Shown here: positions 43,434 through 52,461 of the stretch, piece by piece
Layout of the letters: each line of letters begins with the position of its first letter
How positions within the stretch are numbered: the stretch's first letter is position 1
NCBI RefSeq assembly: GCF_016804325.1
Contig: NZ_CP043627.1
Span: 5,623,501-5,687,500, forward strand
Direction: 5' to 3'
DNA from: Methylobacterium aquaticum
Lineage (GTDB): Bacteria > Pseudomonadota > Alphaproteobacteria > Rhizobiales > Beijerinckiaceae
Length of the DNA stretch: 64,000 bases
Position numbers and translations under genes: made by a program
Notes under the pieces: generated by a model
Told to the model about the DNA's origin: nothing
The model's database searches: none
The model's input: only the letters and a program-made list of their open reading frames with translations

Positions 43434-44333
43434 GTGCCCGGTCTCGTCGCGGTCGTCGTCGCGCATGACAGTGCCGGCGTGTTGCCGGCCTGCCTCGCGG
43501 CGCTCGCCCGCGAGCACGTCCCGGCCCTCGTCGTCGACAATGCCAGCCGCGACGGCTCGGCGGACCTCGCCGCGTCGCTCGGGGCGAGGGTGCTGCGGCT
43601 CTCCCGCAACGAGGGCTACGGCCGGGCGAACAATGCCGGCATCTGGGCGGCGGGGCGGGCGGAATACGCGCTGATCGTCAACCCCGACGTCGAGCTGCAG
43701 CCAGGGAGTGCCGACGCCCTGCTCGCCGCGGCCGAGGCCTATCCCGATGCGGGGCTGTTCGCGCCCCGCATCGTCGAGCCGGACGGGCGCTTCTTCTTCC
43801 AGCCGCGCTCGCTGCTGAGCCCCTACCTCACCAATCCGGGCGGCCAACGCCATCCGCCGGAGGCCGATGCCTGCGCGCCGTTCCTGTCCGGCGCCTGCTT
43901 GATGGTACGCCGCGACCTGTTCCTCTCCCTTGGCGGGTTCGACCCCAACATCTTCCTGTTCTACGAGGATGACGACCTCTGCCGGCGGATCGCCGACGGG
44001 GGCAGGGCGCTGATCCACGTCCACGGCGCCGTGGCGCTCCACGGCCGCGGCGCGTCGAGCGCGCCCGAGCCCGGCCGGGTGCGCCGCTCGCGCTGGCACC
44101 AGGCCTGGTCGCGGGCTTACGTCTCGCGCAAATACGGCCTGCCCGACCCGACCGGGGCGATGCTGGCGAAGAACGGGATCAAGGCGCTGCTCGCCGCCCT
44201 GGCCTTCCGCCGCTCCGGGATTGAGCGCTACGGCGGCTCGGTCGCCGGCGCCTGGGCGGCCCGCAAGGGCCGCACCGCGCTGGCGCAGGAGGGGCTGTCG
44301 GAGCGGCCGCCGCAGGAGGTCGCGCCGTGGTGA
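43434..44333 (+). CDS. Family 2 glycosyltransferase (rhamnosyltransferase-like)
   Basis: 299 residues from GTG 43434, ten bases after aspS. The GT-A fold shows VAVVVAHDSAGVLPACLAAL, VVDNASRDGSADLAASLG, LSRNEGYGRANNAGI and the DxD-like ALIVNPDVEL, then CLMVRRDLFLSLGGFDPNIF and FYEDDDLCRRI. This is the type that adds sugars to surface polysaccharide. It overlaps the acyltransferase gene downstream, which supports a role in decorating a cell-surface glycan. The sugar is unknown. Confidence 0.85.
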   Translation: MPGLVAVVVAHDSAGVLPACLAALAREHVPALVVDNASRDGSADLAASLGARVLRLSRNEGYGRANNAGIWAAGRAEYALIVNPDVELQPGSADALLAAAEAYPDAGLFAPRIVEPDGRFFFQPRSLLSPYLTNPGGQRHPPEADACAPFLSGACLMVRRDLFLSLGGFDPNIFLFYEDDDLCRRIADGGRALIHVHGAVALHGRGASSAPEPGRVRRSRWHQAWSRAYVSRKYGLPDPTGAMLAKNGIKALLAALAFRRSGIERYGGSVAGAWAARKGRTALAQEGLSERPPQEVAPW

Positions 44334-45376
44334 CGGTCGCCGACGGCCTGGCCCGCCCGCACAACGCCTTCGGGGCGGTCCGGCTGGCCCTGGCGCTCCT
44401 CGTCGTGGTCTCGCACGCCTTCAGCGTCACCACCGGCGCCCTCCTCGACGAGCCGCTGACGCAGGCCACCGGCTACACGCTGGGCGAGCACGCAGTGAAC
44501 GGCTTCTTCGCCGTCTCGGGCTTCCTCGTCACCATGAGCCTGATGCGCCGCGGCCCGCGCGACTACGTCGTCGCCCGGGCGCTGCGCATCGTTCCCGGGC
44601 TGGTGGCCGCGACCCTCATCGTGGCGCTCGGCCTCGGCAGCCTGATGACCCGCCTCGACCTCGCGGCCTACTGGGCCGATCCGGGCCTGTGGCGGTTCAT
44701 CGAAGGGACGCTCACCACCTTCAAGAGCAACGCCGCCCTGCCGGGGGTCTTTTCGGAAAACCCGTTCCGCTTCCCGATGGGCACGGTCTGGACGCTCAAA
44801 TACGAGGTGCTGTGCTATCTCGGCCTGTTGGCGGCTGGACTCTTGGGAACTCTGCGCTGGCGCTGGCTCTGCCCGCTCCTGGTCGCCGGGTTGTTCGTGG
44901 CCCTCACGCTTGCCGGCCTGCGCGCGGGCGGGATGCCGAAGGGCCTCGAGACGTCCATGCGCCTGCCGCTGATCTTCGCCACCGGCGCGGCGCTCTTCCT
45001 CTATGCCGACCGTGCCCGCCTGAGCTGGCCGCTGGCCTTCGCGCTGCTCGCCCTGGCGGCCCTCCTGCACGGCACCGCCCTGTACACGCCCATGCTCTTC
45101 CTCGCCGAGGCTTACGGCATCCTCTGCCTCGGCCTGGCCCCCCCGGTGCGCCACCCGGCGCTCGACCCGCGGGCCGACCTCTCCTACGGCACCTATCTCT
45201 ACGGCTGGCCGATCCAGCAGAGCCTGCACGCGCTGTTCCCCGCGGTCTCGGCCTGGTGGCTGCTGCCGCCCTCGCTTCTCCTCACCCTCGCGGTGGCGGC
45301 CCTGTCCTGGCGCCTCGTCGAGCGGCCGGCGCTGAGCTGGAAGGCGAGGCTGATGGGGCGGCAGCCCACGGTGTGA
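44327..45376 (+). CDS. Acyltransferase family 3 membrane protein
   Basis: 349 residues from a GTG overlapping the glycosyltransferase end. About ten hydrophobic segments are present, with the family motifs FGAVRLALALLVVVSHAF (containing the catalytic-type His), NGFFAVSGFLVTMSLMRRG, a hinge WTLKYEVLCYLGLL, and YGTYLYGWPIQQSLHALFP. Such proteins O-acylate (often O-acetylate) exported sugars. Coupling to the glycosyltransferase suggests both act on one surface glycan. Confidence 0.85.
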   Translation: MVTVADGLARPHNAFGAVRLALALLVVVSHAFSVTTGALLDEPLTQATGYTLGEHAVNGFFAVSGFLVTMSLMRRGPRDYVVARALRIVPGLVAATLIVALGLGSLMTRLDLAAYWADPGLWRFIEGTLTTFKSNAALPGVFSENPFRFPMGTVWTLKYEVLCYLGLLAAGLLGTLRWRWLCPLLVAGLFVALTLAGLRAGGMPKGLETSMRLPLIFATGAALFLYADRARLSWPLAFALLALAALLHGTALYTPMLFLAEAYGILCLGLAPPVRHPALDPRADLSYGTYLYGWPIQQSLHALFPAVSAWWLLPPSLLLTLAVAALSWRLVERPALSWKARLMGRQPTV

Positions 45377-45591
45377 TTCGCCCCCGCCTCGGGCCCGTCG
45401 AACCCCGGTTGCGGTCCTCCACCATCCGGCGAATTGCTGAAAATTTAAGCAAAATTGCCCCGCTCGCGGTGCGATCCGCACCATCGGGCATGACCCAGCG
45501 CAAAGTCGGGGGAGCCTTTGCGCAGAGGACGCATTTCCTTTGCCTTGGCCCCCGTCTTGCGTCTAGCTTCGGGGCAAACAGAGGGACGCCC

Positions 45592-47031
45592 ATGCCGCTC
45601 AGCGCGTTCGACGAGATGACGGGAATCCAGGAGAGCGGACTGGACCCGGCCGCCGTGCGCGAGGCGTACGCGGCACTCAAGACCTGGCTCGACAATACTC
45701 CGCCCGAGCACTTCGACACGCGGCGCAGCCAGGCGGAATTGTTCTTCCGCCGGATCGGGATCACCTTCGCGGTCTATGGCGACAACGAATCGACCGAGCG
45801 GCTGATCCCGTTCGACATCATCCCCCGGGTGCTGACCAAGCCCGAATGGAGCTTCCTGGAGCGTGGCCTGAAGCAGCGCGTCACCGCGCTCAACATGTTC
45901 CTGGCCGACATCTACGGCCCGCAGGACTGCATCAAGGCCGGGATCATCCCGGGCGACCTCGTCTTCCGCAACCCGCATTACCGGCTGGAGATGCGGGATT
46001 TCGAGGTGCCGCACGGCAAGTACGTCCACATCGCCGGCATCGACATCGTGCGCACCGGCGAAGACCAGTTCTTCGTGCTGGAGGACAATGCCCGCACGCC
46101 GTCCGGGGTCTCCTACATGCTGGAGAACCGCGAGGTGATGCTGCGGCTCTTCCCCGAGCTGTTCTCCAAGCACCGGGTTTCCCCGGTCGAGGCCTATCCG
46201 GACGCCCTGCTCGCGACCCTGCGCAGCTTGGCGCCGATGCGCGCCGCCCGCGACCCGAGCGTGGTGCTGCTGACGCCGGGACGGTTCAACTCGGCCTTCT
46301 ACGAGCACTCGTTCCTGGCCGACAAGCTCGGCGTCGACCTGGTCGAGGCCTCGGACCTCTTCACCAAGGACGACGTGGTCTACATGCGGACCACCGAGGG
46401 GCCGCGGCGCGTCGACGTGATCTACCGGCGCATCGACGACGACTTCCTCGATCCCCTGGTGTTCCGGCCCGATTCGGTGCTGGGCGTGCCCGGCCTGATG
46501 AGCGCCTACCAGAGCGGCAGCGTGACGCTCGCCAACGCGGTCGGCACCGGCATCGCCGACGACAAGGCGGTCTACAGCTACATGCCGGAGATCGTGCGCT
46601 TCTTCACCGGCGAGGAGCCGATCCTGCACAACGTGCCGACCTATCGCTGCCGCGAGAAGGAGGCCTTGTCCTACGTGCTCGCCAATCTCGGCGATCTCGT
46701 CGTCAAGGAGGTCAACGGCTCGGGCGGCTACGGCATGCTGGTGGGCCCTCACGCCACCAAGCGCGAGATCGAGGAATTCGGCCGCAAGCTGCGGCACGCG
46801 CCCGACGGCTTCATCGCCCAGCCGACGCTCGCTCTCTCGACCTGCCCGACCTTCGTCGCCTCCGGCGTCGCGCCCCGCCACGTCGACCTGCGGCCCTTCG
46901 TGCTCTCGGGCGCCGACGACATCCGCATCGTGCCCGGCGGCCTGACCCGGGTCGCCCTCAAGGAGGGCTCGCTCGTGGTCAATTCGAGCCAGGGCGGCGG
47001 CACCAAGGACACCTGGGTGCTCGACGGCTGA
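45592..47031 (+). CDS. Circularly permuted ATP-grasp type 2 protein
   Basis: 479 residues of the COG2308 type. Features are an N-terminal domain, VLEDNARTPSGVSYMLENRE, LLTPGRFNSAFYEHSFLADK, VDVIYRRIDDDFLDPLVF, NAVGTGIADDKAVYSYMP, and VVKEVNGSGGYGMLVGPHA with the Gly-rich nucleotide loop. ATP-grasp enzymes form amide or peptide bonds via acyl phosphate. It begins a four-gene set with alpha-E, transglutaminase-like and Anbu protease genes, proposed in comparative genomics to synthesise or attach a peptide tag. The substrate is not known. Confidence 0.88.
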   Translation: MPLSAFDEMTGIQESGLDPAAVREAYAALKTWLDNTPPEHFDTRRSQAELFFRRIGITFAVYGDNESTERLIPFDIIPRVLTKPEWSFLERGLKQRVTALNMFLADIYGPQDCIKAGIIPGDLVFRNPHYRLEMRDFEVPHGKYVHIAGIDIVRTGEDQFFVLEDNARTPSGVSYMLENREVMLRLFPELFSKHRVSPVEAYPDALLATLRSLAPMRAARDPSVVLLTPGRFNSAFYEHSFLADKLGVDLVEASDLFTKDDVVYMRTTEGPRRVDVIYRRIDDDFLDPLVFRPDSVLGVPGLMSAYQSGSVTLANAVGTGIADDKAVYSYMPEIVRFFTGEEPILHNVPTYRCREKEALSYVLANLGDLVVKEVNGSGGYGMLVGPHATKREIEEFGRKLRHAPDGFIAQPTLALSTCPTFVASGVAPRHVDLRPFVLSGADDIRIVPGGLTRVALKEGSLVVNSSQGGGTKDTWVLDG

Positions 47032-47115
47032 GCGGCCCTCTTCGCTCGTGAGAACAGGACCGAGCCGGAGGCCCGGTCCGCCCGCACCACCCACAGCGTG
47101 AGCCATCTGCCCGCC

Positions 47116-48060
47116 ATGCTCTCCCGCACCGCCGACAACCTGTACTGGCTCTCGCGCTACGCCGAGCGTGCCGACTTCGTCGCCCGCATCCTCGACGCGG
47201 CCCTGCGCCTCTCCGCCCTGCCGGCCAATTACGGCGGCGGCGAAGCGAACGAGTGGGAATCGGCCCTGGCCTCGGCCGGCAACATCGATCTCTTTCGTCC
47301 GCTCTACGACAGCGTCAACGAGCACACCGTCCGCGACTTCCTGGCCTTCAGCCCGAACAACCCGTCCTCGATCCGCTCTTGCCTCCAGACTGCCCGGGAG
47401 AATGCCCGCAGCGTCCGCACGGCGCTGACCAGCGAGATGTGGGAGGCGATCAACGAGGCCTACCTGCACCTGCGCAGCTTCGAGGGCCGGGACATGACCC
47501 GGGAGGAATTTGCCCGCTTCCTCGACTGGGTGAAGGGCGTGTCGCTCGCTTTCGACGGCTCGGCCTACCGCACGATGCTGCGCAACGACGCCTACTGGTT
47601 CACCCGGCTCGGCATCGCCATCGAGCGCGCCGACAACACCGCCCGCATCCTCGACGTGAAGTACCACGTGCTTCTGCCCGAGACCGAGCGGGTCGGCGGC
47701 AGCCTCGACTACTTCCAGTGGACCACGATCCTGCGCGAGGTCTCGGCGCTGACCGCCTATCACTGGGTCTACCGCGAGAGCATCAAGCCCTGGCTGGTGG
47801 CCGACCTCCTGATCCTCAACCGCGAGATGCCGCGCTCGCTCGCCAATTGCTACGAGATGCTGGTCAACAACCTCGACCGCATCGCCGATTCCTATGGCAG
47901 GCGGGGCCCGAGCCAGCGCCTCGCCCGCGGCATGCTGGCCAAGCTCGACGACACCACGGTGGACGAGATCTTCGCCTCCGGCCTGCACGAGTTCATCGAG
48001 GCGTTCATCGCCGAGAACAACCGGCTCGGGGCGGCGATCGTCGAGCAGTATCTGGGCTGA
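47116..48060 (+). CDS. Alpha-E domain protein (COG2307)
   Basis: 314 residues, almost entirely helical. It begins LSRTADNLYWLSRYAERADF, the hallmark of the family; later blocks include NAYWFTRLGIAIERADNTARIL-type residues (split around 170) and GGSLDYFQWTTILREVSALT. The in-frame GTG 47098 is an alternative start, but ATG 47116 matches the usual N-terminus. It always accompanies the circularly permuted ATP-grasp protein and may form a complex with it. Confidence 0.85.
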   Translation: MLSRTADNLYWLSRYAERADFVARILDAALRLSALPANYGGGEANEWESALASAGNIDLFRPLYDSVNEHTVRDFLAFSPNNPSSIRSCLQTARENARSVRTALTSEMWEAINEAYLHLRSFEGRDMTREEFARFLDWVKGVSLAFDGSAYRTMLRNDAYWFTRLGIAIERADNTARILDVKYHVLLPETERVGGSLDYFQWTTILREVSALTAYHWVYRESIKPWLVADLLILNREMPRSLANCYEMLVNNLDRIADSYGRRGPSQRLARGMLAKLDDTTVDEIFASGLHEFIEAFIAENNRLGAAIVEQYLG

Positions 48061-48159
48061 CGGCCTGCCACGTCCGGGCGGTTTCGCCCATTCGCGGGAC
48101 GGTGTATGACCGCCCCGCACAGCTCAAAGCTTTTGCGTGACAGCGAGCATCGCGACCCC

Positions 48160-49074
48160 ATGCGTATCCGCGTCGTCCACGAGACGGTTTACCGCTACGA
48201 CAGCCCGGCCCGGGGCCTGATCCAGATGCTGCGGCTCACCCCGCGCGACCATGACGGCCAGCACGTGCGCGCTTGGCGCATCGAGCCGACCGTCGACGGC
48301 CGCCTGAGCCGGCGCGAGGACGGCTTCGGCAACGTCGTCCACGTCTTCAGCGCCGATGGACTCGAAGAGGCGATGACCATCCGGGTCACCGGCGAGGTCG
48401 AGACCACCGAGACCCACGGGGTGATGCGCGGCATCTCCGAGTGGCTGCCCGATCCGTTCTACCTGCGCGAATCGCGCTTCGCCGTCGCCGACGAGGCGAT
48501 CCGGACCTTCGCCGACGAGACGGTGGGCGACAGCGCCGACCCGCTCGACCGGCTGCACCGGCTGCTCGCCGGCGTCCACCAGGCGGTCGATTACGCCCCC
48601 GGCCCGACCGGAGCCACCACCACCGCGGCGGAGGTCTTCGCCCTGGGCAAGGGCGTGGCGCCGGACGTCGCCCACGTCTTCATCGCGGCGGCGCGCCACC
48701 TCGAGATCCCGGTGCGCTACGTCACGGGCTATCACTGGCGGCCCGACACCGCCGAGCAGGAGGCCGGCCACGCCTGGGTCGAGGCCCGGGTGCCGGATCT
48801 CGGCTGGGTCGGGTTCGATCCCGCCCACGGCATCGCCGTGACGGAAGCCCATCTGCGGGTGGCGATCGGCCTCGACTATCTCGACGCCGCCCCGGTCCGC
48901 GGCAGCCGCACCGGCGGCGGCACCGAGACCATGACGGTCCGGGTGCGGGTCGACGATGCCCGGGCCAAGGACCAGCCTGAGACGGATCAGCCCGAGAAGA
49001 TGCAGGCCGGGACGGAGCTGGCTCACGCGCAGGCGCAGCAGGCTCCGGCCGCGCAGAGCCAGGCCCAGGGCTGA
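48160..49074 (+). CDS. Transglutaminase-like protein lacking the catalytic Cys
   Basis: 304 residues. The N-terminal beta domain starts RIRVVHETVYRYDSPARGL, and the transglutaminase-like core spans about 130-240. The nucleophile position, normally GVCQDFAH, reads GVAPDVAHVFIAAARHLEIP, so Cys is Ala167. The His (GHAWVEARV, His204) and the Asp (GWVGFDPAHG) are kept. The tail is Gln/Ala-rich. The start ATG 48160 matches the family; the in-frame ATG 48106 adds an atypical 18 residues. It belongs to the ATP-grasp/alpha-E/Anbu cluster and may be a binding or regulatory paralog rather than an enzyme. Confidence 0.85.
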   Translation: MRIRVVHETVYRYDSPARGLIQMLRLTPRDHDGQHVRAWRIEPTVDGRLSRREDGFGNVVHVFSADGLEEAMTIRVTGEVETTETHGVMRGISEWLPDPFYLRESRFAVADEAIRTFADETVGDSADPLDRLHRLLAGVHQAVDYAPGPTGATTTAAEVFALGKGVAPDVAHVFIAAARHLEIPVRYVTGYHWRPDTAEQEAGHAWVEARVPDLGWVGFDPAHGIAVTEAHLRVAIGLDYLDAAPVRGSRTGGGTETMTVRVRVDDARAKDQPETDQPEKMQAGTELAHAQAQQAPAAQSQAQG

Positions 49075-49222
49075 CGTGCCTGTGGCACCGCCGCGATAGG
49101 GGCGGGCCACCTCACCTGGGGGAAGCGAATTCGGCTGGATTCGCCGGGCAGGCTGGGCCAGGGTGGCGCCCGCGCGCGGTGCCGGACCGCCCGCATGACG
49201 GCTCGCCGGGGGGCGGTGTGCG

Positions 49223-49972
49223 ATGACCTATTGCGTCGGGATCCTGGTCGAAGAGGGTCTCGTCATGATCGCCGATACCCGCACCAATGCGGGGCTCGAC
49301 GACATCTCGACCTACCGCAAGTTGCACATGTTCACCAAGCCCGGCGAGCGTGTGCTGGCCTTGGCCTCGGCCGGCAACCTCTCGGTGACCCAGTCGGTGC
49401 TCTCGCTCCTGACCGAGGGCGTCGAGGATCCGGATACCGGCAAGCCGGAGACGATCTACGACGCGCCGACGATGTTCCGCGCCGCCCAGCTCATCGGCCG
49501 CGCGATCCGGAAAGTCCGGGCGATCGAGCGCGCCGGGTTCGAGGCGGCGCAGCTGCGCTTCGAGGTGTCGTTCCTGTTCGGTGGCCAGATCGGCGACGGG
49601 CCGATGCGGCTCTACATGATCTACTCGGCCGGCAACTTCATCGCCTGCAGCCAGGACGCGCCGTTCCTGCAGATCGGTGAGCACAAATACGGCAAGCCGA
49701 TCCTCGACCGGGCGGTGACCTTCAAGACCGACATCTACGATGCGCTCAAGGTCGGCCTGGTCTCGATGGACTCGACCATGCGGTCAAATCTCGGCGTCGG
49801 CCTGCCGATCGACCTCACGGTGATCCGCCGCAACACCTGCGACACCGAGGTCCTGCACCGGATCGAGGCCGGCGAGCCGTATTTCCACGACCTGCGCGAG
49901 CGCTGGTCCGCGGCGCTCAGGGCGGCGCATCGGGCGATCCCGCGGCCGCCTTATGGGCCGGGGGTGAAGTAG
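49223..49972 (+). CDS. Anbu, proteasome-type protease
   Basis: 249 residues. Ntn-hydrolase of the Anbu/BPH class, whose nucleophile is the Thr exposed after Met removal (MTYCVGILVEEGLVMIADTR). It then shows HMFTKPGERVLALASAGNLS, SFLFGGQIGDGPMRLYMIYS and TMRSNLGVGLPIDLTVI. Self-assembling peptidases of this group are found with ATP-grasp, alpha-E and transglutaminase-like genes, as here. The physiological substrate is unknown. Confidence 0.9.
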   Translation: MTYCVGILVEEGLVMIADTRTNAGLDDISTYRKLHMFTKPGERVLALASAGNLSVTQSVLSLLTEGVEDPDTGKPETIYDAPTMFRAAQLIGRAIRKVRAIERAGFEAAQLRFEVSFLFGGQIGDGPMRLYMIYSAGNFIACSQDAPFLQIGEHKYGKPILDRAVTFKTDIYDALKVGLVSMDSTMRSNLGVGLPIDLTVIRRNTCDTEVLHRIEAGEPYFHDLRERWSAALRAAHRAIPRPPYGPGVK

Positions 49973-50026
49973 GGGACAGCCTCGGATCGCCGTCCGTAAC
50001 GGGGAAGGGCAGGGGACGACCACGTC

Positions 50027-50491
50027 ATGTCCGACCTCGTCATTCGGCCCGTCGATCGGGCCGACCTGCCCCGTCTCCTCGACCTGTACGTCCACCTCGA
50101 CGCCGATGACGTGCGCGCTGCGCCCGAGGATGCCGTCGCTGCCCTCGACCGGCTCGCCCGCTACGAGGGCAGCGTCGTCCTGGTGGGAGTGCTCGATGAT
50201 GCGCTGGTCACGACCTGCACCCTCGTCGTGATCCCGAACCTGACCCGCGGGGCGAAGCCCTACGCGCTCATCGAGAACGTCGTCACCCACGCCGATCATC
50301 GGGGCGCAGGGTTCGGGCGGGTGGTCCTGAATGCGGCGATCGACCGTGCCTGGGAGGCGGGGTGCTACAAGGTCATGCTGATGACCGGTTCGACGAAGCC
50401 GGCCACGCTGGCGTTTTACCAGGCAGCCGGATTCGAGCAGACGAAAACGGGCTTCCAGGTCAGGCGGGTAGCTATCCGATGCGATGGATAG
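50027..50491 (+). CDS. GNAT acetyltransferase
   Basis: 154 residues. The GNAT fold has LVIRPVDRADLPRLLDLYVH at the N-terminus, VVTHADHRGAGFGRVVLNAA for the acetyl-CoA loop (R-G-x-G-x-G-type), and KPATLAFYQAAGFEQTKTGF at the C-terminus. The substrate is unknown. It stands alone between the Anbu gene and a convergent second GNAT. Confidence 0.83.
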   Translation: MSDLVIRPVDRADLPRLLDLYVHLDADDVRAAPEDAVAALDRLARYEGSVVLVGVLDDALVTTCTLVVIPNLTRGAKPYALIENVVTHADHRGAGFGRVVLNAAIDRAWEAGCYKVMLMTGSTKPATLAFYQAAGFEQTKTGFQVRRVAIRCDG

Positions 50492-50511
50492 CGAAATTCC
50501 GCACTCGATGC

Positions 50512-50985
50512 TTAGCGGACGATAGTTATTTGCATTGGCACGCACTCGTCAGCCTGTTCCAGCAGCTGTGGTCGATTGTGAACGAGGCGACCCCAACCCG
50601 TAGACGTATAGAAGCCTAAGGCGTCCGCAGCAGCGTTGACGAACAGGGTGTGGAGGCCAAGCTTGTTTGCGTATTCCTTGACCATCGTGTCTAGGATGCG
50701 ACCGTGGCCTTGTCCCCGAAGGGCTGCGCATACGGCAACGAGCCGCGCGATACCCGTTCCATCGCGCAGGTTATCGAGCCTTGTCGTACCGGCTCCTCGT
50801 CCGTTGAATCTCAGCAGCAAGGGGTGATGGTGGAGAAGCCGCTCCTCGGGACGGGATTCGTCGTAGCCATGGAGGCCGCGCTCCTGCCACAACACCGAAC
50901 GCCGTATATCATGGTAGCTCTGCCAGTCGGCCACGCTGGAGACGCGAAGGAGGGTATGTGCCATCTCGTCAGACCAGTGCCTCAT
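50512..50985 (-). CDS. GNAT acetyltransferase, second
   Basis: 157 residues. It shows VRSLVA-type features: TRLDNLRDGTGIARLVAVCA, then LRGQGHGRILDTMVKEYANK for acetyl-CoA binding and FVNAAADALGFYTSTGWGRL at the end. The gene is less GC-rich than its neighbours, hinting at transfer. It is convergent with the first GNAT gene; the two are not close paralogs. ATG 50985 or the ATG for AHTLLRV are both possible starts. Confidence 0.75.
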   Translation of the reverse strand: MRHWSDEMAHTLLRVSSVADWQSYHDIRRSVLWQERGLHGYDESRPEERLLHHHPLLLRFNGRGAGTTRLDNLRDGTGIARLVAVCAALRGQGHGRILDTMVKEYANKLGLHTLFVNAAADALGFYTSTGWGRLVHNRPQLLEQADECVPMQITIVR

Positions 50986-51368
50986 AGGCCGCTGTTCGCC
51001 GCATGGGTCCCGGCAAAGAAAGTCCTATTTGGCCTGGGCCTTTCTGTCCTTATCAGAGTATATCTGGTCTGGCTTGTCTTCCATAAGATCGAAAAATTCG
51101 AAAATGTCCAACCCTCAACCTCATCCTGAGGTGTCAGTTCATCGGAGATGGACTGACCTCGAAGGAGGGCTCCAGACGTCGCCGCTGTCCCTGGAGGCCT
51201 CCTTCGAGGTCAGCCGATCTTCGATCGACTAACACCTCAGGATGAGGTGGAGAAACAGGATACTCTGCAACTATTCGCGGGATTTGGAAAAGTATTCCGC
51301 TCAAACCGGCTCTCAGGCAGGAGCGCGAACGTGCATCCCGCCCTCAGGGAAATGCGCCCCGCCCAGCC
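50986..51368. other. Intergenic region with family A repeat
   Basis: 383 bases without a convincing gene. The first 130 bases are AT-richer and may hold the promoter of the leftward GNAT gene. The middle is the palindromic repeat at 51118-51248, and the rest up to the Trm112-like gene's stop shows only the remnant CGCTCAAACCGGCTCTCAG of the repeat's end. Confidence 0.5.
51118..51316. repeat. MITE-like repeat family A copy 2
   Basis: The hairpin at 51118-51248 has outer arms ACCTCATCCTGAGGTG and CACCTCAGGATGAGGT plus inner arms GACCTCGAAGGAGGGCTCCAG and CTGGAGGCCTCCTTCGAGG, the same as copy 1 at 29800. A terminal repeat CGCTCAAACCGGCTCTCAG is found at the right near 51298-51316; the left one is not recognisable. 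Confidence 0.75.
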
Positions 51369-51572
51369 TCAATCCGCCAGCGGCCGCGCCTCTTCCGGCA
51401 GCATGATCGGGATGCCGTCGCGGATCGGGTAGGCGAGCTTGGCCGAGCGGCTGATCAGTTCCTGGCGCCCGGAATCGTAGTCCAGCCGCTCCTTGGTCAG
51501 GGGGCAGACCAGAAGCTCGAGCAGCTTCGGGTCGATGCGGGTGGCCTCGGCGGAGAGGGGGGAATCGGTCAC
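51369..51572 (-). CDS. Trm112-family small protein
   Basis: 67 residues: [20 protein letters not shown], then [20 protein letters not shown] and LPEEARPL. This is the Trm112/YcaR family, which partners methyltransferases in other systems and has a single Cys-Pro here instead of a full zinc set. It is encoded beside the Lon-N protein gene in the same direction with about 75 bases between them. Confidence 0.88.
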   Translation of the reverse strand: MTDSPLSAEATRIDPKLLELLVCPLTKERLDYDSGRQELISRSAKLAYPIRDGIPIMLPEEARPLAD

Positions 51573-51647
51573 GGGTGGTCCTTCGAAATGGCCCGGCGGC
51601 GCCTTGCCGATCGGGTCCGGTGCGACGGCTTTAGCGCAAAGCGTGGG

Positions 51648-52316
51648 CTATTGCAGCGTCGGCTCGCCGCCCGATCCCCGCACCAGCTCCATCTCGGTCA
51701 CGGCGATCAGCACCTCGGCCCGGGTCTTGAGGTCGGGGGCCTCCAGCATCGCCTGCTTCTCGCGCGGGCCGAACGGGCTCATCATGCAGAGCGCGTTGAC
51801 GAGCGCCTCGTTCGGCGCCTCCTCGATGCCGGCCCAGTCGACCTTGAGGTCGTTGGCGTCGACGAAATCGCGAAGGGCCTTGAGGACGCCTGCGCGATCG
51901 ACCGCCTCCTCGCCGGCCCGCGCATGGAAGTCGCTCTCGAACGGCGCGAAGGTCACCTTGCAGCGGCGATAGCCGGTGGTTGTGGCCATCTCCTCCTCGA
52001 TCCGGAACCGGGCGATGCCGGTGAGCGAGATCAGGTAGCGGCCGTCGCCCGTCTCGGCGAACTGGGTCACCCGGCCGGCGCAGCCGACGCGAAACAGCTT
52101 GGGCGCGAGTGGGGTCTCGCCGGATTCGGAATCCGGCTGGATCATGCCGATCACCCGATCGGTGCGGAGCGCATCGTCCACCATCGCGAGGTAGCGCGGC
52201 TCGAAGATGTTCAACGGCATCTGGCCCCGCGGCAGCAGCAACGCGCCGGGGAGGGGAAAGACCGGGATCACGGCCGGGCAGTCGGCCGGGCCCTTGTAGG
52301 CGACGTTCATGCTCAT
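51648..52316 (-). CDS. Lon N-terminal (substrate-binding) domain protein
   Basis: 222 residues corresponding to the PUA-like Lon substrate-binding domain without ATPase or protease: VIPVFPLPGALLLPRGQMPL, NIFEPRYLAMVDDAL, VGCAGRVTQFAETGDGRYLI, LTGIARFRIEEE, then a helical part. Its function in the cell is not established. In this region it follows the thioredoxin-TPR gene in the same direction, which is a common arrangement in alphaproteobacteria. Confidence 0.9.
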   Translation of the reverse strand: MSMNVAYKGPADCPAVIPVFPLPGALLLPRGQMPLNIFEPRYLAMVDDALRTDRVIGMIQPDSESGETPLAPKLFRVGCAGRVTQFAETGDGRYLISLTGIARFRIEEEMATTTGYRRCKVTFAPFESDFHARAGEEAVDRAGVLKALRDFVDANDLKVDWAGIEEAPNEALVNALCMMSPFGPREKQAMLEAPDLKTRAEVLIAVTEMELVRGSGGEPTLQ

Positions 52317-52461
52317 CGGCGTCGCTCCCGCGCGGATCGATCAGGGCTCCCGGGCCCTCTCGTCTCGGACCCGGGATCGCACGCCTGCCACTTAGGGCGC
52401 CGCCCTCCGGCGTGGATACCTGTCCGGCGTAATGCCGCGCCGGACAGGCACTTTGTCCGCG

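Noticed and set aside
45420..45460. Operator at TTGCT-GAAAATTTA-AGCAA upstream of the ATP-grasp gene
   Set aside because: Arms of five bases are too short to distinguish from chance in an AT-rich promoter region.
45445..48120. 891-residue minus-strand open frame opposite the ATP-grasp and alpha-E genes
   Set aside because: No recognisable domain, and it overlaps two genes with family hallmarks.
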